Origin: Leifsonia sp040686855
GTDB lineage: Bacteria > Actinomycetota > Actinomycetes > Actinomycetales > Microbacteriaceae
DNA length: 64,000 nt
Direction: 5' to 3'
Assembly: GCF_040686855.1 (NCBI RefSeq)
Contig: NZ_JBFBOG010000002.1
Span: 868,001-932,000, forward strand
Made by a program: the position numbers and the translations under genes. Below the pieces are notes generated by a model, which saw nothing but the letters and a program-made list of their open reading frames with translations, was not told the origin of the DNA and ran no database searches. Shown piece after piece: positions 33,900-42,204 of this stretch (its first letter is position 1; every line of letters begins with the position of its first letter).

Positions 33900-35087
33900 A
33901 TGACCGACGACACACCCCGGCTCCGGGTCGCCATGATCGGCTACGGCTTCATGGGCGCGGCGCACTCGCAGGGCTGGCGGACCGCACCGCGGTTCTTCGA
34001 CCTCCCCGCCGAGCCGGTGATGGACGTGATCGTCGGGCGCGACGCCGCCCGCGTCGAGAACGCGCGCCGCCGCTTCGGCTGGCAGCGTGCCGCCACCGAC
34101 TGGCGCGAGGTCGTCGCCGATCCGGACATCGACATCGTCGACATCTGCACGCCGGGCGACAGCCACGCCGAGATCGCGATCGCCGCGCTCGCCGCGGGCA
34201 AACACGTCCTGTGCGAGAAGCCGCTCGCCAACACGGTCGCAGAGGCCGAGGCGATGACGGAGGCGGCCGAGGGCGCCGCAGCGCGCGGCATCCGGTCGAT
34301 GGTCGGCTTCAGCTACCGCCGCGTGCCCGCGATCGGGGTGGCCCGGCGGCTGGTGCAGGAGGGACGACTCGGCGAGATCCGTCAGGTGCGGGCGCTCTAC
34401 CTCCAGGACTGGCTGCGCGACGAGGACGGTCCGATGACCTGGCGCCTCGACAAGGCGGCGGCCGGGTCGGGTTCGCTGGGCGACATCGGCGCGCATGCCG
34501 TCGACCTGGTCGAATACCTCACCGGCTCGCGGCTGGCCGGCGTGTCCGGCACCCTCGCGACCTTCGTCGAGGAGCGCCCGTTGCTCGGCGAGACGGTCGG
34601 GCTCTCCGGGACCGCCTCCGAGGAGCGCGGCCAGGTGACCGTGGACGACGCCGCCTGGTTCACCGCCCGCCTCGACGGCGGGGCGGCGGCCGGCGCGATC
34701 GGTGCCTTCGAGGCGACCCGCTACGCGACCGGCCGCAAGAACGCCCTGCGGATCGAGCTCAGCGGCTCGCGCGGGGCCATCGCCTTCGACCTGGAGTCGA
34801 TGAACGAGCTGGAGTTCTACGATGCGACCGCCCCGGCCGGCGAGCAGGGCTTCGTGCGGATCATCGCGACCGAGCCCGAGCATCCCTACATGGCGAACTG
34901 GTGGCCCACCGGACACGCGATCGGCTACGAGCACGCCTTCAGTCACGAGGTGGTCGACTTCGTCACCGCCATCGCGGCCGGAGAGGACCCCGAGCCGTCG
35001 TTCGCCGACGGCCTCCACATCCAGCGCGTCCTCGACGCCGTCGAACGCAGCGCTGCTGACGGCAGCGCCTGGACCCCCATCCCCTGA
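33900..35087 (+). CDS. Gfo/Idh/MocA-family NAD(P)-dependent oxidoreductase
   Basis: 395 residues. The Rossmann motif AMIGYGFMGAAHS is at residues 11-23. CEKPLANTVAEAEAM carries the conserved EKP lysine, and GDIGAHAVDLVEYLTG supplies the family catalytic histidine region. It oxidises or reduces a sugar or sugar-derived alcohol. AGGAGGAAGG precedes the ATG. It leads an operon with a ThuA-like gene 28 bases downstream and a second Gfo/Idh gene. Such sets often handle 3-keto-glycosides or inositols, but the substrate is not shown by sequence. Confidence 0.92.
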   Translation: MTDDTPRLRVAMIGYGFMGAAHSQGWRTAPRFFDLPAEPVMDVIVGRDAARVENARRRFGWQRAATDWREVVADPDIDIVDICTPGDSHAEIAIAALAAGKHVLCEKPLANTVAEAEAMTEAAEGAAARGIRSMVGFSYRRVPAIGVARRLVQEGRLGEIRQVRALYLQDWLRDEDGPMTWRLDKAAAGSGSLGDIGAHAVDLVEYLTGSRLAGVSGTLATFVEERPLLGETVGLSGTASEERGQVTVDDAAWFTARLDGGAAAGAIGAFEATRYATGRKNALRIELSGSRGAIAFDLESMNELEFYDATAPAGEQGFVRIIATEPEHPYMANWWPTGHAIGYEHAFSHEVVDFVTAIAAGEDPEPSFADGLHIQRVLDAVERSAADGSAWTPIP

Positions 35088-35115
35088 TCGACCGACCCCG
35101 ACCCACGAAGGAAGC

Positions 35116-35808
35116 ATGAGCAAGCACGCACTGATCGTCCGCGGAGGCTGGGACGGGCACATGCCCGTCGAGACCACCGACCTGTTCATCCCGTTCCTCC
35201 GCGACAACGGCTTCGACGTCCGGGTCGAAGAGGGCACCGCCGTCTACGCGGACGAGGACTACCTGGCTGACGTGGATCTGATCGTCCAGGTCAACACCAT
35301 GAACACCATCGAGGACGGGGAGTTCCGGGGCCTGCGGAACGCCGTCCTCAACGGGACCGGCATGGCGGGCTGGCACGGCGGCATCGCCGACTCCTACCGG
35401 AACAACGCGGACTACCTGCACATGATCGGAGGGCAGTTCGCCCACCATGCGGGCAAGGACCCGGCCGAGCGCGTGGGCGACCAGAGCGACAACTACATCC
35501 CGTACACCGTGCACATCACCGACTATGGGAAGACGCATCCGATCACCGAGGGGATCGAGGACTTCGACCTCGTGACGGAGCAGTACTGGGTGCTGAGCGA
35601 CGAGTACAACGACGTGCTCGCCACCACCACGCAGGAGGTCCGTCCCTGGGACGCCTGGAACCGTCCGGTGACCTCGCCCGCGATCTGGACGCGCCAGTGG
35701 GGGAAGGGGCGCATCTTCGTCTCGGCTCCCGGCCACCGGCTGGAGATCGTCGAGAGCCGTCCGGTTCGCACCATCATCGAGAGGGGGCTGCTGTGGGCCG
35801 CCCGTTGA
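35116..35808 (+). CDS. ThuA-domain protein
   Basis: 230 residues of the ThuA family, a glutamine-amidotransferase-like fold. ALIVRGGWDGHMPVETTD opens it, GWHGGIADSYRN holds the family's conserved Gly-His region, and GKGRIFVSAPGHR ends the core. ThuA proteins are linked to trehalose and other glycoside catabolism together with Gfo/Idh dehydrogenases, though their exact chemistry is not settled. GAAGGAAGC precedes the ATG. Its end overlaps the following Gfo/Idh start by 16 bases. Confidence 0.9.
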   Translation: MSKHALIVRGGWDGHMPVETTDLFIPFLRDNGFDVRVEEGTAVYADEDYLADVDLIVQVNTMNTIEDGEFRGLRNAVLNGTGMAGWHGGIADSYRNNADYLHMIGGQFAHHAGKDPAERVGDQSDNYIPYTVHITDYGKTHPITEGIEDFDLVTEQYWVLSDEYNDVLATTTQEVRPWDAWNRPVTSPAIWTRQWGKGRIFVSAPGHRLEIVESRPVRTIIERGLLWAAR

Positions 35809-36890
35809 ACGTCGGCGTCATCGGCGTCGGAGTGATCAGCAAGCAGTACTTCGAGCACCTGCCGCAGCTGCCGAACCTGCACCTGACCGCCGTCGCCGAC
35901 CTGGACCTCGACCGCGCAGCCGTCGTCGCCGCCGAGCAGGGGGTCGAAGCGCTGTCGGTCGACGCCCTCCTCGCCGACCCGCGGGTCGACGTGGTGCTCA
36001 ACCTGACGATCCCGGCCGCGCACGCGGAGGTCGCGCTCCGTGCGCTCGACGCGGGAAAGCACGTCTACGGCGAGAAGCCGCTCGCGCTGTCCACTGCCGA
36101 GGCCGCGCCCATCCTCGAGCGCGCCGCTGCGCGGGGGCTGCGCGTCGGGAGCGCCCCGGACACGGTGCTCGGGACGGGCATCCAGACGTCGCGGGCGCTC
36201 CTCGACGAGGGCGCGATCGGCGACCCGGTCGCGGCCGCAGTCGCCTGGACCGCGCCCGGGCACGAGCTGTGGCATCCGGCGCCCGCGTTCTACTACCAGC
36301 CGGGCGGCGGGCCGCTGTTCGACATGGGGCCGTACTACCTCACCAGTCTCGTCACCTTCTTCGGGCCGGTGGTCCGCGTCTCCGGCGCCACGGGGCGCTC
36401 GACGCGGGAGCGCCGGGTCGCCACTGGTCCGCTCGCCGGCTCCGTCGTGCCGGTCGACGTGGACACGCACGTCACCGCGATCCTGGAGCACGCGTCCGGC
36501 GTCATCTCGACCGTGACCGTCTCGTTCGAGGTGTGGGCGTCGCGCTCGCCGAAGTTCGAGGTCTACGGCACCGCGGGAACCCTGGCCGTGCCGGACCCGA
36601 ACATGTTCTCCGACACCGTGCAGCTCGCCACGGCCGACGATCGCGACTTCCGCGACGTGGATCCGGTGGCCGGTTACGCCGACGCCGGACGCGGCTACGG
36701 CCTGGCCGACCTGGCGCGGGCGATCGAGACGGATCGGCCGGCCCGGGCCTCCGGCGAGCTCGCCTTCCACGTGCTCGAGATCATGGAGTCGGTGCTCCGC
36801 GCGGGTGCGACCCACGAGGTCGTGGAGCTGTCCTCGACGGTCGAACGTCCGGCGCCCGTGCCTCACGGCGCGCGCCCCGACACGTGGTGA
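35793..36890 (+). CDS. Second Gfo/Idh/MocA-family oxidoreductase
   Basis: 365 residues. NVGVIGVGVISKQYFEHLP is the nucleotide-binding start, YGEKPLALSTAEA the EKP motif, and GGGPLFDMGPYYLTSLVTFF the active-site helix with Tyr in place of the His found in the upstream paralogue. GTG 35793 lies inside the ThuA gene, 16 bases before its stop, and follows GAGAGGGGG, so translation is coupled. Two different oxidoreductases around a ThuA protein suggest an oxidation step and a later reduction of the same sugar. Confidence 0.9.
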   Translation: MGRPLNVGVIGVGVISKQYFEHLPQLPNLHLTAVADLDLDRAAVVAAEQGVEALSVDALLADPRVDVVLNLTIPAAHAEVALRALDAGKHVYGEKPLALSTAEAAPILERAAARGLRVGSAPDTVLGTGIQTSRALLDEGAIGDPVAAAVAWTAPGHELWHPAPAFYYQPGGGPLFDMGPYYLTSLVTFFGPVVRVSGATGRSTRERRVATGPLAGSVVPVDVDTHVTAILEHASGVISTVTVSFEVWASRSPKFEVYGTAGTLAVPDPNMFSDTVQLATADDRDFRDVDPVAGYADAGRGYGLADLARAIETDRPARASGELAFHVLEIMESVLRAGATHEVVELSSTVERPAPVPHGARPDTW

Positions 36891-36932
36891 CCGGCCGGCG
36901 CCGACCGTCGCGCCGGTAGGGTTGCCTGCGAC

Positions 36933-38114
36933 ATGGACGGCAGGACGAGCCCGGGGACGAACCTCGACACGGTGCGGCGGCACAACCTCGCCGCCGTGCT
37001 CGGGCTGGTGCACCGGGACGGTCCGCTCGCCCGTTCCGCGCTGACCCAGGCGACCGGGCTCAACCGGTCGACGGTCGGGGCTCTGGTCGGCGAGCTGACC
37101 GCGCTGGGCCTCGTCCGCGAGCGGGAACCTGCGTCGAGCAACCGCGTCGGACGTCCGTCACCGGTGGTCGAGGCGGACGGGCGGGTTGTCGCGCTCGCGA
37201 TCAACCCCGAGATCGACGCGGTGACCGTCGGCGTCGTCGGCCTGGACGCGACTGTGCGCCGCCGGCTCCGGTACCCGACGGGCCGCATCCCGACCGCCGC
37301 GGAGGCCGTGGAGATCGTCGCCGCCGCGATCGCGCAGCTGCGTCCGGAGCTGAGCGCCGCGAGCCGCCTCGTCGGCATCGGCGTGGCCGTCCCGGGCCTC
37401 GTGCGCGAGGAGGACGGGATGGTCCGCCTCGCCCCGCACCTCGGCTGGGTGGACGAGCCGTTCGCCGCGGAGCTGTCCGCCGCGACCGGCCTGCCCGTCC
37501 ACGCCGCCAATGACGCCAACCTCGGCGCGGACGCCGAGCGGCTGTTCGGCGCGGGACGCGGCGCGAGCGACCTGGTGTACCTCAACGGCGGTGCCTCCGG
37601 CATCGGCGCGGGCGTCATCGCGGGCGGCCGGCCACTGACCGGCATCAGCGGGTACGCGGGTGAGCTCGGGCACACCCTGGTCAACTCGGCGGGAGTCCGC
37701 TGTCACTGCGGGGCGACCGGGTGTCTCGAGACCGAGGTGAGCCAGCGCGCGCTGTTCCGGGTGCTCGGCCTGGAGGCCGCGGATGCGGACGAACTGGAGC
37801 GGGCGCTGGATGCCGCACTCGCCGCCGGCGACGCCGCCGTGCGCGCCGAGGTCGACCGGCAGATCGGGTTCCTCGCCGTCGCGCTGCGGAACGCCACCAA
37901 CATCTTCGCGCCGGAGCTGATCGTGCTCGGCGGGTTCCTCGGCGCCTTGCACGCGCTCGACCCCGAGCGCCTGCCGCGGCTGGTGGGGGAGCAGGCGCTC
38001 GCCGCGAGCGCCGAGCGATTGTCGATCGTGCGCGCGGCGTTGGGCTCGGACATCCTCATGATCGGGGCCGCGGAGCGCGCGTTCGGCCCGCTGCTCGCAT
38101 CGCCCGCGTCCTGA
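36933..38114 (+). CDS. ROK-family transcriptional regulator (XylR/NagC-like)
   Basis: 393 residues. An N-terminal winged HTH (RSALTQATGLNRSTVGALVG) precedes a sugar-kinase-like ROK domain with HAANDANLGADAERLFG and the zinc site CHCGATGCLE. Loss or retention of kinase activity is not clear; the HTH marks it as a repressor. It is the best candidate to bind the palindrome before xylA and to sense xylose. TAGGGT lies ten bases upstream of the ATG and no ribosome site is visible. Confidence 0.92.
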   Translation: MDGRTSPGTNLDTVRRHNLAAVLGLVHRDGPLARSALTQATGLNRSTVGALVGELTALGLVREREPASSNRVGRPSPVVEADGRVVALAINPEIDAVTVGVVGLDATVRRRLRYPTGRIPTAAEAVEIVAAAIAQLRPELSAASRLVGIGVAVPGLVREEDGMVRLAPHLGWVDEPFAAELSAATGLPVHAANDANLGADAERLFGAGRGASDLVYLNGGASGIGAGVIAGGRPLTGISGYAGELGHTLVNSAGVRCHCGATGCLETEVSQRALFRVLGLEAADADELERALDAALAAGDAAVRAEVDRQIGFLAVALRNATNIFAPELIVLGGFLGALHALDPERLPRLVGEQALAASAERLSIVRAALGSDILMIGAAERAFGPLLASPAS

Positions 38115-38158
38115 CCTGTTCCCGCCGCGAACGTTCACGCACGTCGTCCATGCGCACG

Positions 38159-38186
38159 TTCACATTCCGGGGCGGCCTCGTATAAC
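38159..38186 (+). promoter_or_regulatory. Strong sigma-70-type promoter before the Bcr/CflA gene
   Basis: TTCACA (38159-38164, five of six consensus bases) and TATAAC (38181-38186, five of six) are 16 bp apart. The start codon is 135 bases downstream, which leaves a long leader with a palindrome and a stem-loop. Confidence 0.65.
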
Positions 38187-38205
38187 ATGGGACGTATCCG
38201 ATGGC

Positions 38206-38255
38206 TCGAATCGATTCGAAGCCCGGGTCCCCGCACCGCGTCCCCGACGCGGTGC
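38206..38255 (+). promoter_or_regulatory. Leader palindrome and attenuator-like hairpin
   Basis: TCGAATCGATTCGA (38206-38219) is a perfect 14-bp palindrome about 13 bases past the expected transcription start, a possible operator. A nine-base stem GCACCGCGT (38233-38241) pairs with 38247-38255 around the loop CCCCG, and the pyrimidine run TCTCTTCT follows. This could be an intrinsic terminator in the leader that limits read-through into the transporter gene. Confidence 0.5.
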
Positions 38256-38321
38256 TCTCTTCTGCTGCGTCCGATGGCGGGCGCGCGCCTATCCGCCCCC
38301 AGACTCGCCAAGGACCTTCTC

Positions 38322-39551
38322 GTGACCACCGTCGTGCATCCCGGAGACTCGCTCTCCGGCCGCCAGCGCCTCGCCTACATCCTCATCCTGGGCGCCCTGA
38401 CGGCACTCGGACCGTTCACGATCGACACCTACCTGCCGGCGCTGCCGACGCTGCAGAACGACTTCCAGGTGTCGACCGCAGCAATCCAGCTCACGCTGAC
38501 GGCCACGACGATCGGCTTCGGCGTCGGGCAGCTGCTGGTCGGCCCGTGGTCGGACAAGATCGGCCGCCGCACCCCGCTCATGGTCGCGACCGCCGTCCAC
38601 ATCATCGCGTGCCTCGCGGCGGCGATCGCCCCGAACGTCGAGCTGCTCGGCGTCGCCCGTGCCCTGCAGGGCATCGGCGCGGCCGCCGGCGGCGTCGTCG
38701 CGATGGCCATGGTCCGCGACCTGTTCGGCGGCCGTCCGCTGGTCCGGATGCTCAGCCGCCTCGCGCTGGTGAACGGCCTGGCCCCGGTGCTCGCGCCGGT
38801 GATCGGATCCTGGCTGCTGCTCGTCATGCCGTGGCGCGGCATCTTCGTCGTGCTCGCCGTCTACGGCCTGTTCGTCGTGACCTGCGTCGCCCTGTGGATC
38901 GTCGAGACGCTTCCGAAGGCGCGTCGCCACGACGCCGGTCACTCCACCGTCGGCCAGCGCTACAAGAACGTGCTGAGCGACCGCCTGTTCGTCGGCATCG
39001 CGATCGTCGGCGCCGCCAACTTCACGGGGCTGTTCTCGTACCTGTCCTCGAGCTCGTTCATCTTCCAGGAGATCTACAAGTTCAACGCGCAGGAGTACGG
39101 CCTGCTGTTCGCGGTCAACTCGATCGGCATCATCATCGGCGTGCAGTCGGCGTCGCGCCTGACCAAGTACGTCGGCCCGCAGTGGATCCTCGCCTGCTCC
39201 ACGATCGTCATGTTCGTCGCGTCCGTCACGATCGTGGTGCTCGACCAGGCGCACGTCGGTCTCTGGGGCATCGCGATCCCGCTCTGGTTCTTCATCGCGG
39301 CGTGCGGATTCGGCTTCCCCTGCGTCCAGGTGCTGGCGCTGAACGGCCACGGCGCCGAGGCCGGGACGGCGGCGAGCCTGCTCGGCGCGCTCAACTTCGG
39401 GACTGCCGGGATCATCTCGCCGATCGTCGGCATCCTCGGCGTCGGCAGCGCCGTCCCGATGGCCACCGTCATGGCGATCTGCGCGCTCATCTCGATCGCG
39501 TCGCTGTGGCTGGTGGTGCGGCCTCGTACGGTCCCCGAGCTCGCGCACTGA
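38322..39551 (+). CDS. Bcr/CflA-family MFS multidrug transporter
   Basis: 409 residues with twelve membrane segments. LGALTALGPFTIDTYLPALP is the Bcr/CflA first-helix signature with the acidic residue, and GPWSDKIGRRTPLM is MFS motif A. It exports drugs such as bicyclomycin or chloramphenicol-like compounds by proton antiport; the real substrate is unknown. GTG 38322 is chosen because AAGGA lies seven bases upstream and the length fits the family. ATG 38274 or 38187 would add residues encoded by the structured leader. Confidence 0.88.
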   Translation: MTTVVHPGDSLSGRQRLAYILILGALTALGPFTIDTYLPALPTLQNDFQVSTAAIQLTLTATTIGFGVGQLLVGPWSDKIGRRTPLMVATAVHIIACLAAAIAPNVELLGVARALQGIGAAAGGVVAMAMVRDLFGGRPLVRMLSRLALVNGLAPVLAPVIGSWLLLVMPWRGIFVVLAVYGLFVVTCVALWIVETLPKARRHDAGHSTVGQRYKNVLSDRLFVGIAIVGAANFTGLFSYLSSSSFIFQEIYKFNAQEYGLLFAVNSIGIIIGVQSASRLTKYVGPQWILACSTIVMFVASVTIVVLDQAHVGLWGIAIPLWFFIAACGFGFPCVQVLALNGHGAEAGTAASLLGALNFGTAGIISPIVGILGVGSAVPMATVMAICALISIASLWLVVRPRTVPELAH

Positions 39552-39596
39552 GTCGTCCCTAGGCGGCGCATGCCGCGGCGGGTACGTTGTCGTGTC

Positions 39597-40310
39597 ATGA
39601 GCGCTGCCGAACCCTCTCCCGTGAAACCGGACGCCGAAGGGCACGATGTCGCCGGAGCGCGGCGCGTAACCAACCGGTGGCCGGTCATCGCGGCGTCCGT
39701 GGCGGTCGCGCTGGTGGTCGTGCTGGGCATCATCATCGCCCTGCGTCCCAAGCTGCCGTTCGGCATCGACACCGAGTGGATGGGCGAGATCGTCGAGCAC
39801 CGCTCCCCGCTGTGGCTCGGGCCCGCGCTGTTCTTCAACTACGCGGGAGGCGGGATCGTCGGATCGTTCGTCGTGCCGCTCGTGATCTTCCTGCTGCTGC
39901 TCGCGTTCCGAAGGCCGTGGGGAGCCGCCTTCTTCGCGATCGCGAGCATCGTGTCGGTCGTCTGCGTGCAGATCCTCAAGCACACCGTGGGACGGGCGCG
40001 GCCGACCGAGATCCTGGTGCACGCGGACACGGGTTCATTCCCGTCCGGGCATACGGCCAACGCGGCGACGATGGTGGTCGTGCTCGGCATCCTGTTCCCG
40101 CGGGTGTGGGTGTGGATCCTCGGCGTCGTCTGGGCGGTGCTCATGGCGATCAGCCGGACCTACCTCGGCGCACACTGGGTGAGTGACACGATCGGCGGAC
40201 TGATCCTGGGCGCCGGCGTCGCGATCATCGTGTGGACGCCGCTGGCGCACCGCCTCGCGTTGGAGGCGACGCAACCGCATCCCTTCTTCCTGTCCAGGGC
40301 GCGCCAGTAG
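39597..40310 (+). CDS. PAP2-family membrane phosphatase
   Basis: 237 residues with about five to six membrane segments. The three acid-phosphatase motifs are clear: KHTVGRARP, PSGHT and SRTYLGAHWVSD. It dephosphorylates a lipid phosphate, such as undecaprenyl pyrophosphate or phosphatidic acid, on the outer face of the membrane. ATG 39597 has TACGTT eight bases upstream and no ribosome site. It ends ten bases before the next gene, yet that gene appears to have its own -10 box. Confidence 0.9.
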   Translation: MSAAEPSPVKPDAEGHDVAGARRVTNRWPVIAASVAVALVVVLGIIIALRPKLPFGIDTEWMGEIVEHRSPLWLGPALFFNYAGGGIVGSFVVPLVIFLLLLAFRRPWGAAFFAIASIVSVVCVQILKHTVGRARPTEILVHADTGSFPSGHTANAATMVVVLGILFPRVWVWILGVVWAVLMAISRTYLGAHWVSDTIGGLILGAGVAIIVWTPLAHRLALEATQPHPFFLSRARQ

Positions 40311-40320
40311 AGTGTCCGGC

Positions 40321-42204
40321 ATGAGCGACGCGGACGCGCTGGCGAAGGCGCAGGCCGAGGCCCAAGCGGCCGCGGATGAGGCGGAACGGCTGCAGGCGGA
40401 AGCGGCGGAGGCCGTGCGCAAGGCGCAGGAGGCGTCCGCGGCGGCGGAGGCGCGGGCGACGTCGCTGCGCGAGGCTGCGGCGGCCGCCGCTGCGACGGCG
40501 GCTGCGGCGGCGGCGCCGGCTGCGCCGACAGCACCGGCGGGCGCGGATACGACCGCGGGTCCGCTCGACGCCTCCGAGGTGGAGGCGGTCCGCGCCGGCT
40601 ACGCCTTCGACGGAGCTGTGCTCGAGCTCGGCGCGCTCGTCAACGGCAACCCGCAGCCCGCCGTCCCGATCCGCATCCCGATCGCGATGACGAACCGGCA
40701 CGGACTGGTCGCCGGCGCGACCGGCACCGGCAAGACCAAGACCCTGCAGGTGCTCGCCGAGCAGCTGTCCGCCGCCGGCGTCCCCGTCTTCGCCGCCGAC
40801 ATCAAGGGCGACCTCTCCGGCATCGCGACGCCCGGCCAGCCGAACGACAAGCTCCTGGAGCGCACCCGCGGCATCGGCCAGGAGTGGACGCCTCGAGCCG
40901 CGACGACCGAGTTCTTCTCCCTCGGCGGTGTCGGCGCCGGCGTCCCGATCCGCGCGACCGTCGCCGGCTTCGGGCCGCTGCTGCTCTCGAAGGTGCTCGG
41001 CCTCAACGACACCCAGGAGTCGAGCCTCGGGCTGGTCTTCCACTATGCCGAGCAGGCCGGCCTCCCGCTCCTGGATCTCGCCGACCTGCGCGCCGTGCTC
41101 ACGTATCTCACGAGCGACGACGGCAAGGAGGAGCTCACCGGGCTCGGCGGACTGTCCGCGGCGACGGTCGGCGTCATCCTGCGCGAGCTCATCGCGTTCG
41201 CCGACCAGGGCGCCGACGCGTTCTTCGGCGAGCCCGAGATCGACACCGCGGAGTTCCTGCGGCTCGCTCCCGACGGCACCGGCGTCGTCAGCCTGCTGGA
41301 GGTGCCGGGCGTGCAGGACAAGCCGGCGCTCTTCTCCACGTTCCTCATGTGGCTGCTCGCCGACCTCTTCAACGACCTGCCCGAGGTCGGCGACCTCGAC
41401 AAACCGAAGCTGGTGTTCTTCTTCGACGAGGCCCACCTGCTGTTCCGGGACGCGTCGAAGGACTTCCTGGCCTCCATCACCCAGACCGTGCGGCTCATCC
41501 GGTCGAAGGGCGTCGGCATCTTCTTCGTGACGCAGACGCCCAAGGACGTGCCGTCGGATGTGCTCGCGCAGCTCGGCTCGCGGGTGCAGCACCAGCTCCG
41601 CGCATTCACCCCGGACGACGCCAAGGCGCTCAAGCAGACCGTGTCGACGTATCCGACCTCCGGGTACGACCTCGCGCAGGTCCTGCAGTCGCTCGGCACC
41701 GGCGAGGCCGTCGTGACGGTGATGAACGAGAAGGGCGCGCCCACGCCGGTCGCATGGACGCGCCTCCGCGCGCCGCAGGGCTCGATGTCGCCCGCACCGG
41801 CGGATCAGGTGCAGGCGACGATCGCGGCGTCGCCCCTGCAAGCGAAGTACGGGACCCCGCTCGACCGGGATTCGGCGCGCGAGATGCTGGGACGCAAGCT
41901 GGATGCGGCGGCCGCCGCCGCGGCTCAGGCGCAGGCCGAGGCGGACGCGGCCAAGGCGTCCGCCGAAGCGCAGAAGCAGGCCGAAGCGCAGGCGAAGGCC
42001 GACGCCAAGGCGCAGGCGGCCGCGCAGAAGGAGTACGAGCGCATCCTGCGCCAGACGGCGCCGCGGACGACCTCCCGGTCGACATCGCGCCGGAGCTCAT
42101 CGTCGAACAAGACGGTGCTGGAGCAGGTGCTCGGATCGAAGGCGACGCGCGACATCCTCGGCAGTGTCGTCGAGGGCATCTTCGGCACCCGGCGGCGGCG
42201 CTAG
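40321..42204 (+). CDS. HerA-like DUF853 ATPase
   Basis: 630 residues. Residues 1-75 form an Ala/Glu-rich coiled coil, followed by a P-loop (GLVAGATGTGKTKT), Walker B (KLVFFFDEAHLLF) and an arginine-rich motif region (TQTPKDVPSDVLAQLGSR), as in DUF853/YjgR and HerA-type helicases. A second Ala/Lys/Gln coiled coil and a basic Ser-rich tail end it (SRSTSRRSSSSN). Its role, perhaps in DNA handling, is not known. ATG 40321 has TAGAGT seven bases upstream. Its stop shares the bases CTAG with the stop of the convergent kinase gene. Confidence 0.9.
   Translation: MSDADALAKAQAEAQAAADEAERLQAEAAEAVRKAQEASAAAEARATSLREAAAAAAATAAAAAAPAAPTAPAGADTTAGPLDASEVEAVRAGYAFDGAVLELGALVNGNPQPAVPIRIPIAMTNRHGLVAGATGTGKTKTLQVLAEQLSAAGVPVFAADIKGDLSGIATPGQPNDKLLERTRGIGQEWTPRAATTEFFSLGGVGAGVPIRATVAGFGPLLLSKVLGLNDTQESSLGLVFHYAEQAGLPLLDLADLRAVLTYLTSDDGKEELTGLGGLSAATVGVILRELIAFADQGADAFFGEPEIDTAEFLRLAPDGTGVVSLLEVPGVQDKPALFSTFLMWLLADLFNDLPEVGDLDKPKLVFFFDEAHLLFRDASKDFLASITQTVRLIRSKGVGIFFVTQTPKDVPSDVLAQLGSRVQHQLRAFTPDDAKALKQTVSTYPTSGYDLAQVLQSLGTGEAVVTVMNEKGAPTPVAWTRLRAPQGSMSPAPADQVQATIAASPLQAKYGTPLDRDSAREMLGRKLDAAAAAAAQAQAEADAAKASAEAQKQAEAQAKADAKAQAAAQKEYERILRQTAPRTTSRSTSRRSSSSNKTVLEQVLGSKATRDILGSVVEGIFGTRRRR

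Noticed and set aside
32658..35237. Minus-strand 5' extension of the esterase frame to over 1100 codons
   Set aside because: It runs antisense to a LacI gene and a Gfo/Idh gene. The esterase family starts at ATG 32657, and the extension is low-complexity.
38187..38321. Longer N-terminus for the Bcr/CflA protein from ATG 38187
   Set aside because: ATG 38187 directly follows the -10 box, so it would lie before the transcript start; the extra residues are encoded by the leader hairpin and are not hydrophobic or conserved in form.
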